The notes below the pieces were generated by a model. That model ran no database searches. It was not told where the DNA came from and worked only from the letters and a program-made list of their open reading frames with translations. A stretch of 64,000 nt of DNA from Burkholderia puraquae. Its GTDB lineage: Bacteria > Pseudomonadota > Gammaproteobacteria > Burkholderiales > Burkholderiaceae. This document shows, piece by piece, positions 9,534 through 17,890 of the stretch. The stretch spans positions 156,213 through 220,212 of the forward strand of contig NZ_NBYX01000014.1 in assembly GCF_002099195.1 (NCBI RefSeq), written 5' to 3'. The position numbers were made by a program, and so were the translations under genes. Numbering within the stretch: position 1 is the stretch's first letter; every line of letters starts with the position of its first letter.

Positions 9534-10156
9534 ACCACGACGACCCCAACCTGATCGTCCGCTACACGCCGAACGAGCGCACGAACCACTGGATCACCGC
9601 GATCACGTTCGTGCTGCTCGCGCTGTCCGGGCTCGCGCTGTTCCATCCGTCGATGTTCTGGCTGACCGCGCTGTTCGGCGGCGGCCAGTGGACGCGGATC
9701 CTGCATCCGTTCGTCGGCCTCGTGATGTTCGTGTCGTTCGCGATCCTGGTGGTGCGCTTCTGGCACCACAACGCGCTCGACGCGGACGATCGCCAGTGGC
9801 TGAAGCAGATTGGCGACGTGCTGACCAACCAGGAAGACAAGCTGCCGCCTGTCGGGCGCTATAACGCCGGGCAGAAGCTGCTATTCTTTACGCTGGTGGC
9901 GTGCCTGCTGCTGCTGCTGCTGTCGGGAGTCGTGATCTGGCGGCGCTACTTCTCGTTCTACTTCCCGATCGGGGTGATCCGCGCGGCCGCTGTCGTGCAT
10001 GCCGTGGCGGCCTTCGTGCTGATCGCGAGCATCATCGTGCATATTTACGCGGCGTTGTGGGTGAAGGGCTCGATTGGCGCGATGGTGCGCGGCACCGTCA
10101 CGCTGGGCTGGGCCCGCAAGCATCACCCGAAGTGGTTCCGTGAAAGCGTGAAGTGA
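9530..10156 (+). CDS. fdnI: Formate dehydrogenase-N cytochrome b556 (gamma) subunit
   Basis: A 208-residue membrane cytochrome passing electrons from FdnH to quinone. Four hydrophobic helices are visible (about residues 20-40, 52-75, 112-132 and 150-175). Candidate haem ligands are histidines in NHWITAITF, LHPFVGLVMF and the last helix (VHAVAAF...IIVHIYAALW), matching the FdnI/FdoI pattern. Translation is coupled to fdnH by a four-base ATGA overlap. A long hairpin and a second terminator-like hairpin follow before fdhE. Confidence 0.93.
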   Translation: MNHDDPNLIVRYTPNERTNHWITAITFVLLALSGLALFHPSMFWLTALFGGGQWTRILHPFVGLVMFVSFAILVVRFWHHNALDADDRQWLKQIGDVLTNQEDKLPPVGRYNAGQKLLFFTLVACLLLLLLSGVVIWRRYFSFYFPIGVIRAAAVVHAVAAFVLIASIIVHIYAALWVKGSIGAMVRGTVTLGWARKHHPKWFRESVK

Positions 10157-10163
10157 CGCACCG

Positions 10164-10199
10164 GAGCGGAGCGGTTCGCCATCGAGGCGAGCCGCTCCG
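10164..10199. other. Strong inverted repeat after fdnI
   Basis: GGAGCGGTTCGCC-type sequence pairs with GGCGAGCCGCTCC across a short AT-containing loop. There is no T run behind it, so it is more likely an mRNA 3'-stabilising or processing hairpin than a terminator by itself. Confidence 0.55.
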
Positions 10200-10219
10200 T
10201 CTACCGACGGTACCGCCCG

Positions 10220-10249
10220 AAGCGCCGACCTGTCGGCGCTTGTTTATTT
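10220..10249 (+). terminator. Terminator-like hairpin between fdnI and fdhE
   Basis: A ten-base perfect stem (AAGCGCCGAC with GTCGGCGCTT) and a two-base loop are followed by GTTTATTT. It ends just at the fdhE translation start region. It could end or attenuate fdnGHI transcription, lowering fdhE-selAB expression. Confidence 0.65.
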
Positions 10250-10262
10250 GGAAGATATTTTT

Positions 10263-11198
10263 GTGACACAACGCATTCTCGAACCGACCGAGATCTCGGC
10301 ACTCGATCATTCGGCCATCCCGCGCTTTCGCCTGCCGGAGCGCGCCACCGCGTTCTCGGCCCGCGCCGCGCGGCTGCGCAAGCTGGCCGACCTGAACCCG
10401 ATCAGCGGCTACCTGCGGCTGATGGCCACCGTCGCCGATGCGCAGCACGCGACGCTGCAGACGCTGGAGCTGCCGCTGCCGTCGAAGGAAGCGATCGCGC
10501 GTGCGCAGCAGCATTCGATGCCGCTCGTGCCGGCGCTCGACGGCGAGCGCGACCCGCGCTGGCGCGCCGTGCTGTACGAACTGCTCGACCGCGTCGAAGG
10601 CGCCGGGCTGGTCAACCCGCAGCTCGCAAAGCTGCTCGACCGGCTGCGCCTGATGGCGCCCGCCGAACTCGACGCGCAAGCCGACGCGATCCTCGCGCTG
10701 CGCTTCGCCGAAGTCGACCCGGCCACCGCGCCGTTCCTGATGGCCGCGCTGCAGGTCGTCTGGACGGATCTCGCCAGCCGCGTTTCACCGGCTGACGTCC
10801 CGTATCTCGACCAGCCGGGGCTGTGCCCCGTGTGCGGCACGCATCCGGTCGCGAGCGTCGTGCGGGTCGGCGGCCAGTACCAGGGCTACCGTTTCCTGCA
10901 GTGCGGGCTGTGTACGACCGAGTGGCACCTGGTGCGCACGAAGTGCTCGCACTGCGATTCGACGAAGGGCATCGCGTATCACGGGATCGAGGGCGGCAGC
11001 GAAGCCGTCAAGGCCGAATCGTGCGACGAGTGCAAGACCTATCGCAAGATCGGCTATCAGGACAAGGACTACGAGTTCGAGCCGCTGGCGGACGATCTCG
11101 CGAGTCTCACGCTCGACCTGCTGATGAACGAGGCCGGCTACCAGCGCAGTTCGCCGAACCCGCTGCTGTGGCCGGACGTCTCGCGGGAAGCGGATTGA
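10263..11198 (+). CDS. fdhE: Formate dehydrogenase accessory protein FdhE
   Basis: Cytoplasmic factor needed for maturation of respiratory formate dehydrogenases. From GTG 10263 it has 311 residues, the size of E. coli FdhE. The C-terminal half carries four CxxC motifs typical of the family: CPVCG (with GTHPVASVVRVGG), CGLCTTEWHLVR, CSHC and CDECKTYRKIGYQ, forming rubredoxin-like iron sites. The ending DDLASLTLDLLMNEAGY...SSPNPLLW is also FdhE-like. I chose GTG 10263 because GGAAG lies eight bases upstream; a TTG at 10248 is an alternative but lies in the terminator T tract. Downstream is selA, 73 bases away. Confidence 0.92.
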   Translation: MTQRILEPTEISALDHSAIPRFRLPERATAFSARAARLRKLADLNPISGYLRLMATVADAQHATLQTLELPLPSKEAIARAQQHSMPLVPALDGERDPRWRAVLYELLDRVEGAGLVNPQLAKLLDRLRLMAPAELDAQADAILALRFAEVDPATAPFLMAALQVVWTDLASRVSPADVPYLDQPGLCPVCGTHPVASVVRVGGQYQGYRFLQCGLCTTEWHLVRTKCSHCDSTKGIAYHGIEGGSEAVKAESCDECKTYRKIGYQDKDYEFEPLADDLASLTLDLLMNEAGYQRSSPNPLLWPDVSREAD

Positions 11199-11271
11199 CG
11201 GCAGGGGCCGGGGCGGCGCGCGAGCGCCGGCGCCGGCCGACTGCAAAGCATGAGACTGGAGCCACCACGAC

Positions 11272-12711
11272 GTGACCGAACCGGGTTTGAATGAACTGAA
11301 TGCCGTGCTGGCGCGTGTGCCGTCGGTCGAGCGTGTGCTGTCGTCGGCGCCGCTGCAACCGCTGCTCGCCGACTACGGCCGAACGCGCGTGCTGAACGCG
11401 GTGCGCGCGGAGCTCGAACGCTGGCGTACCGCCGCACTGCACGATCCGGCGGCGGCCGAACCACTCGACGAGCCGCGCATCGCCGCGGCCGTCGCGCGCA
11501 CGCTGGCCGCGCAGAGCGCGGGCGCGGTGCGCGCCGTGTTCAACCTGACCGGCACCGTGCTGCACACGAACCTCGGGCGCGCGCTGTTGCCCGACGACGC
11601 GGTGCGCGCGGTGGTCGACGTGCTCACGCGGCCGGTCAATCTCGAATTCGACCTTGCCACGGGCCGCCGCGGCGATCGCGACGACCTGATCGACGATCTG
11701 CTGTGCGAACTGACGGGCGCGGAAGCGGCGACCGTCGTCAACAACAACGCGGCGGCCGTGCTGCTGGCGCTGTCGGCGCTGGCGACGAAGCGGGAAGTCG
11801 TCGTGTCGCGCGGCGAACTGGTCGAGATCGGCGGCGCATTTCGCATCCCCGACATCATGAGCCGAGCGGGCGCGAAGCTGCGCGAAGTCGGCACGACCAA
11901 CCGCACCCATCTGCGCGACTACGCGGAAGCAATCGGCCCGCGCACCGCGCTGCTGATGAAGGTGCACTGCAGCAACTACGCGATCAGCGGCTTCACGAAG
12001 GAGGCGACGCTCGCCGAACTCGCGCCGCTCGCGCGCGAGCACGGGCTGCCGGTTGCCGTCGATCTCGGCAGCGGCACGCTCGCCGACCTGTCGCAATGGG
12101 GGCTGCCGCACGAGACGACCGTGCAGGAAACCGTCGCCGCCGGCGCAAACGTTGTCACGTTCAGCGGCGACAAGCTGCTCGGCGGGCCGCAGGCCGGCCT
12201 GATCGTCGGCGATCGCGCGCTGATCGCGAAGATCAAGAAACATCCGCTCAAGCGTGCGCTGCGCGTCGGCAAGCTGACGCTCGCAGCGCTCGAACCCGTG
12301 CTGCGCCTCTACCAGTCGCCCGAGTTCCTGCGCGACCGGCTCACGACGCTGCGCCTGCTGACGCGTCCGCAGCGCGAGATCGCCGAGGCCGCCGAACGCG
12401 TGCGTCCGGTGCTGCAGGCCGCGCTCGGCAGCGGTTTCGACGTGACGGTCGAGCCGATGTTCAGCCAGATCGGCAGCGGCGCGCTGCCGGTCGACCAGTT
12501 GCCGAGTGCCGGGCTCGTGGTACGCACGGCGGACGGCAAGCGCGGCGGCCGTGCGCTTGCGCAGCTCGAGAAGCGGCTGCGCGAATGGCCGCGCCCGGTG
12601 ATCGGCCGCGTGGCCGACAATGCGCTGCGGCTCGACCTGCGCTGCCTCGAAGCCGACGACGAGGCGGCGTTCGTCGCGCAATGCGTGCCGCTCGCGGGGC
12701 CCGCTGCATGA
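11272..12711 (+). CDS. selA: L-seryl-tRNA(Sec) selenium transferase
   Basis: PLP enzyme that converts Ser-tRNA(Sec) to Sec-tRNA(Sec) using selenophosphate. The 479-residue protein (E. coli 463) shows the SelA landmarks: NLTGTVLHTNLGRALL, VNNNAAAVLLAL, GGAFRIPDIM, VGTTNRTHLRDY, DLGSGTL and the PLP lysine in TFSGDKLLGGPQAG (Lys301). The start is GTG 11272, with ACTGGAG upstream. The last four bases overlap selB (ATGA). It serves the UGA in fdnG upstream. Confidence 0.95.
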   Translation: MTEPGLNELNAVLARVPSVERVLSSAPLQPLLADYGRTRVLNAVRAELERWRTAALHDPAAAEPLDEPRIAAAVARTLAAQSAGAVRAVFNLTGTVLHTNLGRALLPDDAVRAVVDVLTRPVNLEFDLATGRRGDRDDLIDDLLCELTGAEAATVVNNNAAAVLLALSALATKREVVVSRGELVEIGGAFRIPDIMSRAGAKLREVGTTNRTHLRDYAEAIGPRTALLMKVHCSNYAISGFTKEATLAELAPLAREHGLPVAVDLGSGTLADLSQWGLPHETTVQETVAAGANVVTFSGDKLLGGPQAGLIVGDRALIAKIKKHPLKRALRVGKLTLAALEPVLRLYQSPEFLRDRLTTLRLLTRPQREIAEAAERVRPVLQAALGSGFDVTVEPMFSQIGSGALPVDQLPSAGLVVRTADGKRGGRALAQLEKRLREWPRPVIGRVADNALRLDLRCLEADDEAAFVAQCVPLAGPAA

Positions 12712-14633
12712 TCGTCGGTACCGCTGGACACATCGACCACGGCAAGACGACGCTGGCGCGCGCGCTGACGGGCGTCGATACCGATCGCCTGAAGGAAGAG
12801 AAGGCGCGCGGCATCTCGATCGAACTCGGTTACGCGTATACGCCGCTCGACAACGGCGATGTGCTCGGCCTGATCGACGTGCCCGGCCACGAGAAGCTGA
12901 TTCATACGATGGCGGCCGGCGCATGCGGGATCGATTTCGCGCTGCTCGTGATTGCCGCCGACGACGGCGTAATGCCGCAGACGCGCGAGCATCTCGCGAT
13001 CCTGCAACTGCTTGGCGTCACGCATGGCGCCGTCGCGCTGACGAAGTGCGATCGCGTCGACGCCGCGCGCGTGGCCGAGGTGCGCGACGAGATCGCCGCG
13101 TGGCTGCACGATGCGACGCTGGCCGGCGTGCCGATCTTCGAAACGCGGGCGACGGCCGCGGACGATCCGGGCGTCGCCGCGTTGAAGCGCCACCTGGCCG
13201 AGGCGGCGATCGCGTGGCGTGCCCGCCGCGACGACGGGCTGTTCCGGCTCGCGGTCGATCGCGTGTTTACGCTCGCGGGGCAGGGCACCGTCGTGACCGG
13301 CACCGCGTTCGCGGGCCGCGTCGCGACCGGCGACACGCTCGCGATCGTGCGCACGGGCGGGGCGGCTCGCGTGCGCAGCATCCACGCGCAGAACCGGCCG
13401 GTCGAGGCCGGCCGCGCGGGCGAGCGGTGCGCACTGAATCTGGCCGGGGTCGACAAGGCCGATGTCGAGCGCGGCGATACCGTCGCCGATGCGCGGCTCG
13501 TCGCAACGTCGCCGCGTCTGGACGTCGAACTGACGCTGCTCGCGGATGCGGGGCTCACGCTGACGCACTGGGCGCCGCTTCACGTGCATCTCGGTACGCT
13601 GCATCGCGTCGCGCATGTCGCGCTGCTCGATGGCGACACGCTCGCGCCTGGCCAGCGGATGCGCGTGCAACTGGTATTCGACGAGCCTGTGTTTGCGCTG
13701 CCGGGCGACCGGTTCATCGTCCGTAATCCGCAAGCGACGCGCACGGTCGGCGGCGGCCGCGTGCTCGACCCGTTCGGGCCGGCGCGCAAGCGTCGTACGC
13801 CCCAGCGCCGCGCGTGGCTCGACGCGCTGGCCGAATGGCTCGATGAAGGGCGCCTCGATGCGCTGCTCGCGCAGGCGCCGCTCGGCATCCCGCGCGCGAT
13901 GCTCACGCATCTGACGGGTTTCGCACCGAACGCGCTGGCGTTGCCGGATGACGCGCTGGCGATCGGGCAGCGCGACGCCGCGTCGAACGACGGCGCGGTG
14001 ATTTCACATGCGCACTGGCGTGCGCTGCAGACGCGGGCGATCGAGACGCTGCGCACGTATCACGAGCGCATGCCCGACGAGCAGGGGCTCGACGCCGCGC
14101 GCTTGCGGCGGATGGCCGCGCCGCTCGCCGGCGATGCGTTGTGGCGCGCGCTCGTCGATGCGCTGGTGGCCGGCGGCGAAGTCGCGCGAAGCGGGCCGTG
14201 GCTGCATCTGCCATCGCACTCGGTGAGCCTCGAGCCGCGCGAGGAAGCGCTGGCGCAGCAACTGCTGCCGCTGATTCATGCGGGGCGTTTCGATCCGCCG
14301 TGGGTGCGCGACCTGGCGCGCGACACGGGCGCGGCCGAGGACGCGGTGCGCACCTTGCTGCGCAAGCTCGCGCGGCGCGGTGACGTGCAGCAGGTCGTGC
14401 GCGACCTGTTCTATCATGCGGACGTCGTGCGGGAGCTCGCGGAACTGGTCGCGCATCTCGCGCCGTCGCGCGGCGGTGGGCTCGATGCCGCGACGTTCCG
14501 CGATGCGACGGGGCTCGGCCGCAAGCGCGCGATCCAGATTCTCGAGTTCTTCGATCGGGTTGGGTATACTCGCTTCCACCGCGATCTTCACTTCCTGCGG
14601 CCTGACAGCGGTTGGGCGGGTATTCAGGCGTAG
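12708..14633 (+). CDS. selB: Selenocysteine-specific translation elongation factor
   Basis: A GTPase that binds Sec-tRNA(Sec) and the SECIS hairpin in mRNA. The 641-residue protein has G1 GTAGHIDHGKT (residues 4-14), switch region EEKARGISIELGY, G3 DVPGHE (57-62) and G4 TKCD. EF-Tu-like domains II and III follow (GTVVTGTAFAGRV, GDRFIVRNPQATRTVGGG). The C-terminus has the winged-helix repeats that read SECIS, ending in FRDATGLGRKRAIQILEFFDRVGYTR, the typical SelB WH4. It is translationally coupled to selA and is followed 32 bases later by the tRNA-Sec gene. Confidence 0.95.
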   Translation: MIVGTAGHIDHGKTTLARALTGVDTDRLKEEKARGISIELGYAYTPLDNGDVLGLIDVPGHEKLIHTMAAGACGIDFALLVIAADDGVMPQTREHLAILQLLGVTHGAVALTKCDRVDAARVAEVRDEIAAWLHDATLAGVPIFETRATAADDPGVAALKRHLAEAAIAWRARRDDGLFRLAVDRVFTLAGQGTVVTGTAFAGRVATGDTLAIVRTGGAARVRSIHAQNRPVEAGRAGERCALNLAGVDKADVERGDTVADARLVATSPRLDVELTLLADAGLTLTHWAPLHVHLGTLHRVAHVALLDGDTLAPGQRMRVQLVFDEPVFALPGDRFIVRNPQATRTVGGGRVLDPFGPARKRRTPQRRAWLDALAEWLDEGRLDALLAQAPLGIPRAMLTHLTGFAPNALALPDDALAIGQRDAASNDGAVISHAHWRALQTRAIETLRTYHERMPDEQGLDAARLRRMAAPLAGDALWRALVDALVAGGEVARSGPWLHLPSHSVSLEPREEALAQQLLPLIHAGRFDPPWVRDLARDTGAAEDAVRTLLRKLARRGDVQQVVRDLFYHADVVRELAELVAHLAPSRGGGLDAATFRDATGLGRKRAIQILEFFDRVGYTRFHRDLHFLRPDSGWAGIQA

Positions 14634-14665
14634 GCGCTCGTTGTTCTTTTGGTTCTTTTCCCCAC

Positions 14666-14761
14666 GGAAGGCATTCGTATCCGGTGGTACGGCCGGGCTT
14701 CAAACCCGGTTGGGGGTGTCAGACACTCCCGGGTCGGTTCGACTCCGGCTGCCTTCCGCCA
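14666..14761 (+). tRNA. selC: tRNA-Sec (anticodon TCA), CCA encoded
   Basis: A 96-base tRNA including the encoded CCA. The acceptor stem is eight base pairs (GGAAGGCA with TGCCTTCC) and the T stem five, the 8+5 form of bacterial tRNA-Sec. The anticodon loop CTTCAAA holds TCA at 14700-14702, in a perfect stem CCGGG/CCCGG. A long variable arm (about GGGTGT-CAG-ACACTCC) and the T loop TTCGACT are present. Its bases closely follow E. coli selC. The location directly after selB shows it is part of the same selenium locus. Confidence 0.97.
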
Positions 14762-15087
14762 CTCAAGGCTATCCGGTATTCCGATAGCTTCCGCGGACAC
14801 CCTTTATCTCCTTGATTGCAGCGTGATTCATAGGGGCGGCGCGCTTGCGGCTACCGTTGACGCCCTGCATATTGTCCTCACGAAGGATGGGCAGCAATGT
14901 GGGTTGGCGGGTAGGGGCGACATGGATGGACGATAGTTGCATCGACTCGGCGCACTGCGGGTTGCGCAAGTGTCCCGTGCGGATTCAACCCGTCGATGCA
15001 ACACACTCGAGGTTGCATGGCAGCAACGCGTGTTGCCATGAAACAGAGGCGGCGGATCTACTACACAGGCACCCGGACGGCGTTAAT
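14762..15087. other. Intergenic region after tRNA-Sec
   Basis: No supported gene. It lies between selC and the decayed cyclase. I looked for a repeat of the tRNA 3' end that would mark an integration site and did not see one in this window. Confidence 0.4.
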
Positions 15088-15401
15088 GCGGGAGCGCTGG
15101 CCCGTTTCAACGAGGTCAGACGCTGTAACCTGAAATTGCGAATCGGCACCAACAGCGGCGAGGTCGTGGTCGGCGTGATCGGCAAGTGCAAGTTCATCTG
15201 CGACCAGCGGGGGCGGCCATCAATCGCGCGAGCAGGATGGAATCGCAGGGCGTTGCCGGGCGCATGCAGGTGACGGAGGCGACGCGTGCAATCCTGGGTG
15301 AATCGTTCGTCTTCGAGGAGCGTGGCTTGATCGCGGCGAAAGGCATGGGCGAGTTCCGCACGTGGTTCCTGGCCGGCAGAACCGGCTTGCCGCCAATTTG
15401 A
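15088..15401 (+). pseudogene. Remnant of a class III adenylate/guanylate cyclase, frameshifted
   Basis: Only the C-terminal part of a cyclase catalytic domain is left. In one frame I read LKLRIGTNSGEVVVGVIG followed by KCKFICDQRG (about 15127-15213). In the next frame it continues as AAINRASRMESQGVAGRMQV, then RGLIAAKGMGEFRTWFL (to the stop at 15399). These are the consecutive conserved blocks of class III cyclases (RIG-xxSG-V-G, NxASRME, KG-GE-TWFL). A one-base loss in the G run at 15209-15213 explains the frame change. The metal-binding N-terminal part and any sensor domain are missing, so the fragment cannot be active. Confidence 0.75.
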
Positions 15402-15871
15402 GGCTGCGCATTTGATCCGGGATTTGAACCGGCATGGCCAATTGCCTCATCTTGAATCCGTGAACGAAAGTTTCTCTTTTGTTTTTAATTTGCAAAATAA
15501 TAAACAAAAATATGAGTTCACTAACGAAATCGAATTTCAATGCATGCCCGGTTGGCCGATTCAATCAGTGATATCAATCATCATGCGAAATCGCGCGGCG
15601 GGCGTATGATGCATCGTTCCGATCGCCCTGAATTCAAATAGCCGGCACACGGCTGCCCCGACCATCTCGCAGCCGAGAATAATCAAAAAAGTCGTTTTAT
15701 AACGGGCGACCCGGAAATGACAAAGCAGTCTCAAGCGCATCCGCCTTGGCATGTCGCGTGCACCAGGAGAGATGTCCGGTCGCCAGTGAGGTTGTCGTGA
15801 ATATTCAAAGGAGACCGCTGCTCCCGTGACAAAAAAGGGGATGCCCTTTCAATTGTCGACGGGGATCCATC
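15402..15871. other. AT-rich gene-free stretch
   Basis: About 470 bases, unusually AT-rich for this genome (for example 15466-15525 with TTTTAATTT and AATAATAAAC runs). I see no gene. The base composition and the broken genes on both sides suggest acquired and decaying DNA; a promoter for the LuxR-like frame downstream probably lies in its right part. Confidence 0.45.
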
Positions 15872-16320
15872 TTGAAACTCACCGCACGTGAGATAGTCGT
15901 GTTGGGCTTGATCGCGCAAGGCCTGACCGACCGTGAAATCGCGGTCGAACTGGCCGTTTCCGTATATACCGCGCGCAAGCACCGTGAAAATCTCCTCAAT
16001 AAATTCGGCTTCAAGAAATCAGCGCAACTGACCATGCGCTATTTCATTCTTTTTCCTGACGTGCTCAAAAAAACGGTATTCAGCGTGGTCCTGACCCGTT
16101 CTCGTCGCGCGAACGCGAGATCCTGAACCTGCTCGCGGCCGGCATGAGCGACAAGCAGGTCGCCCGTGCGCTCGGCATCAGCGACCAGACCGCCCGCAAG
16201 CATCGCACGCATCTTCTCGGCAAGACCGCTTCGCCCAACCTCTGCGCGCTCCTCCATACGGCCGTGCTTTCCGGCTGGCTCAACGTCCCATTTCCCGTTG
16301 CGAAACCCGGCTCGCCTTAG
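15872..16320 (+). pseudogene. Tandem LuxR-type HTH regulator, split by a frameshift at an A7 run
   Basis: Two LuxR/FixJ-type DNA-binding domains lie in consecutive frames. From TTG 15872 the first reads LTAREIVVLGLIAQGLTDRE with recognition helix VYTARKHRENLL. The second, in the -1 frame, reads FSSREREILNLLAAGMSDKQ with DQTARKHRTHLLGK and ends at TAG 16318. No start codon opens the second frame before its HTH (stop at 16057-16059), so it was once one protein of about 149 residues. The frames meet between 16060 and 16090, where seven A occur (16067-16073); one extra A would restore the fusion. Decay, sequencing error and transcriptional slippage are all possible. It lies just upstream of the repeat-protein cluster and may have controlled it. 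Confidence 0.65.
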
Positions 16321-16516
16321 CGACACGCATACCGCATTTGCCGTATGGAACCGGCAGGGCCCGACTCGCAGAATCGACCTGCCGATTCGTCCGATGTTTC
16401 CTTCGACCCATGCGTACCGGGCCGATGGGGCGTCGCCGGCCGGCATGTCGACGGCGCACGCGACGCAATGCCTGCGGCTCGTGCTCCGACTGTTTCCTCT
16501 TATCAAGGACTCGAAA

Positions 16517-17890
16517 ATGACTCATGTACACCATGCATTGCCGGGGGTACCGCTCGCTGTTTCGGGACACGTTCCGGCTTACGCGACGACGGTTGCGCAA
16601 GGGGAGTTCGCGCCGCAGGGTATCGGCGGCGCGGTTATCGGCACCGCCGCGCCGGTGCTCGGCGAATTGCTCGGCCGGCTCGGCGGGCTGCTGCCGTTCG
16701 CCGCGCAACCGCAAGCGGCGTTCGCACCGCAAGGCGTGTTCGGCGACATCCTGAAGTCGGTCGCGCCGACGGTCGGAACGGTCGCCGGCCAATTGGGCGG
16801 GCTGCTGCCGTTCTCGGCCCAACCGCAAGCGGCGTTTGCACCGCAAGGCATCGGCGGCGCGGTCATCGGCACCGCCGCGCCGGTGCTCGGCGAATTGCTC
16901 GGCCGGCTCGGCGGGCTGCTGCCGTTCGCCGCGCAACCGCAAGCGGCGTTCGCACCGCAAGGCGTGTTCGGCGACATCCTGAAGTCGGTCGCACCTACCG
17001 TCGGTACGGTCGCAGGGCAACTGGGCGGGCTGCTGCCGTTCTCGGCCCAACCGCAAGCGGCGTTCGCACCGCAGGGCATCGGCGGTGCGGTCATCGGCAC
17101 CGCTGCGCCGGTGCTCGGCGAATTGCTCGGCCGGCTCGGCGGGCTGCTGCCGTTCTCGGCCCAGCCGCAAGCAGCGTTCGCACCGCAAGGCGTGTTCGGC
17201 GACATCCTGAAGTCGGTCGCACCTACCGTCGGTACGGTCGCCGGCCAACTGGGCGGGCTGCTTCCGTTCTCGGTCCAACCGCAAGCGGCGTTCGCACCGC
17301 AAGGCATTGGCGGTGCGGTCATCGGCACCGCTGCGCCGGTGCTCGGCGAATTGCTCGGCCGGCTCGGCGGGCTGCTTCCGTTCTCGGCCCAACCGCAAGC
17401 AGCGTTCGCATCGCAAGCAGCGTTCGCGCCGCAAGGCGTGTTCGGCGACCTCCTGAAGTCGGTCGCGCCGACGGTCGGCACGGTCGCCGGCCAACTGGGT
17501 GGCCTGCTGCCGTTCTCGGCCCAGCCGCAGGCCGCGTTTGCACCGCAAGGCATCGGCGGTGCGGTCATCGGCACCGCCGCCCCGGTGCTTGGCGAACTGC
17601 TCGGCCGGCTCGGCGGGCTGCTGCCGTTCTCGGCCCAACCGCAAGCAGCGTTCGCACCGCAAGGCGTGTTCGGCGACCTCCTGAAGTCGGTTGCGCCGAC
17701 GGTCGGCACGGTCGCCGGTCAACTGGGCGGGCTGCTGCCGTTCTCGGCCCAGCCCCAGGCGGTATTCGCGCCGCAGGGTATCGGCGGCACCGTCATCGGC
17801 ACCGCCGCGCCGGTGCTGGGCGAACTGCTCGGCCGGCTCGGCGGCCTGCTGCCGTTCTCCGTGATGCCCGCCCAGCCGGCATTCCACTGA
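16517..17890 (+). CDS. Repetitive glycine-rich protein with 11 alternating 38-residue repeats
   Basis: I do not recognise this 457-residue protein. After a 31-residue leader beginning MTHVHHALPGVPLAVSGH, it consists of eleven units in strict alternation: six type A (APQGIGGAVIGTAAPVLGEL then LGRLGGLLPF) and five type B (APQGVFGDILKSVAPTVGTV then AGQLGGLLPF), joined by S/AAQPQAAF. One unit carries a six-residue insertion (ASQAAF). Each unit is a likely amphipathic or hydrophobic helix pair with glycine-zipper spacing and a GG before LLPF. There is no clear signal peptide and no cysteine. The ATG 16517 is chosen because the repeats follow directly; upstream in-frame residues belong to the broken LuxR region. 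A subtilase starts 162 bases downstream. Possible roles are a membrane-active or secreted polymer, or a repeated precursor. Confidence 0.75.
   Translation: MTHVHHALPGVPLAVSGHVPAYATTVAQGEFAPQGIGGAVIGTAAPVLGELLGRLGGLLPFAAQPQAAFAPQGVFGDILKSVAPTVGTVAGQLGGLLPFSAQPQAAFAPQGIGGAVIGTAAPVLGELLGRLGGLLPFAAQPQAAFAPQGVFGDILKSVAPTVGTVAGQLGGLLPFSAQPQAAFAPQGIGGAVIGTAAPVLGELLGRLGGLLPFSAQPQAAFAPQGVFGDILKSVAPTVGTVAGQLGGLLPFSVQPQAAFAPQGIGGAVIGTAAPVLGELLGRLGGLLPFSAQPQAAFASQAAFAPQGVFGDLLKSVAPTVGTVAGQLGGLLPFSAQPQAAFAPQGIGGAVIGTAAPVLGELLGRLGGLLPFSAQPQAAFAPQGVFGDLLKSVAPTVGTVAGQLGGLLPFSAQPQAVFAPQGIGGTVIGTAAPVLGELLGRLGGLLPFSVMPAQPAFH
16610..17887 (+). repeat. Coding tandem repeat, 114-base unit in A/B alternation (228-base super-unit)
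   Basis: Unit borders are A 16610-16723, B 16724-16837, A 16838-16951, B 16952-17065, A 17066-17179, B 17180-17293, A 17294-17425 (18 bases longer), B 17426-17539, A 17540-17653, B 17654-17767, A 17768-17887. Copies of the same type are nearly identical at DNA level, so the array arose by recent duplication of an A-B pair or is kept uniform by gene conversion. Confidence 0.92.

Noticed and set aside
14666..14761. tRNA-Sec as an integration site for the 15-24 kb region
   Set aside because: I found no second copy of the tRNA 3' end and no integrase in the window.
16061..16075. Canonical programmed -1 ribosomal frameshift
   Set aside because: In the reading frame the run is CTC AAA AAA ACG, so the P-site codon would re-pair as CAA; this does not fit X-XXY-YYZ well. 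Slippage in transcription or a lost base explains it better.
16610..17887. CRISPR-like array
   Set aside because: The 114-base units are contiguous, in frame and protein coding, with no spacers between them.
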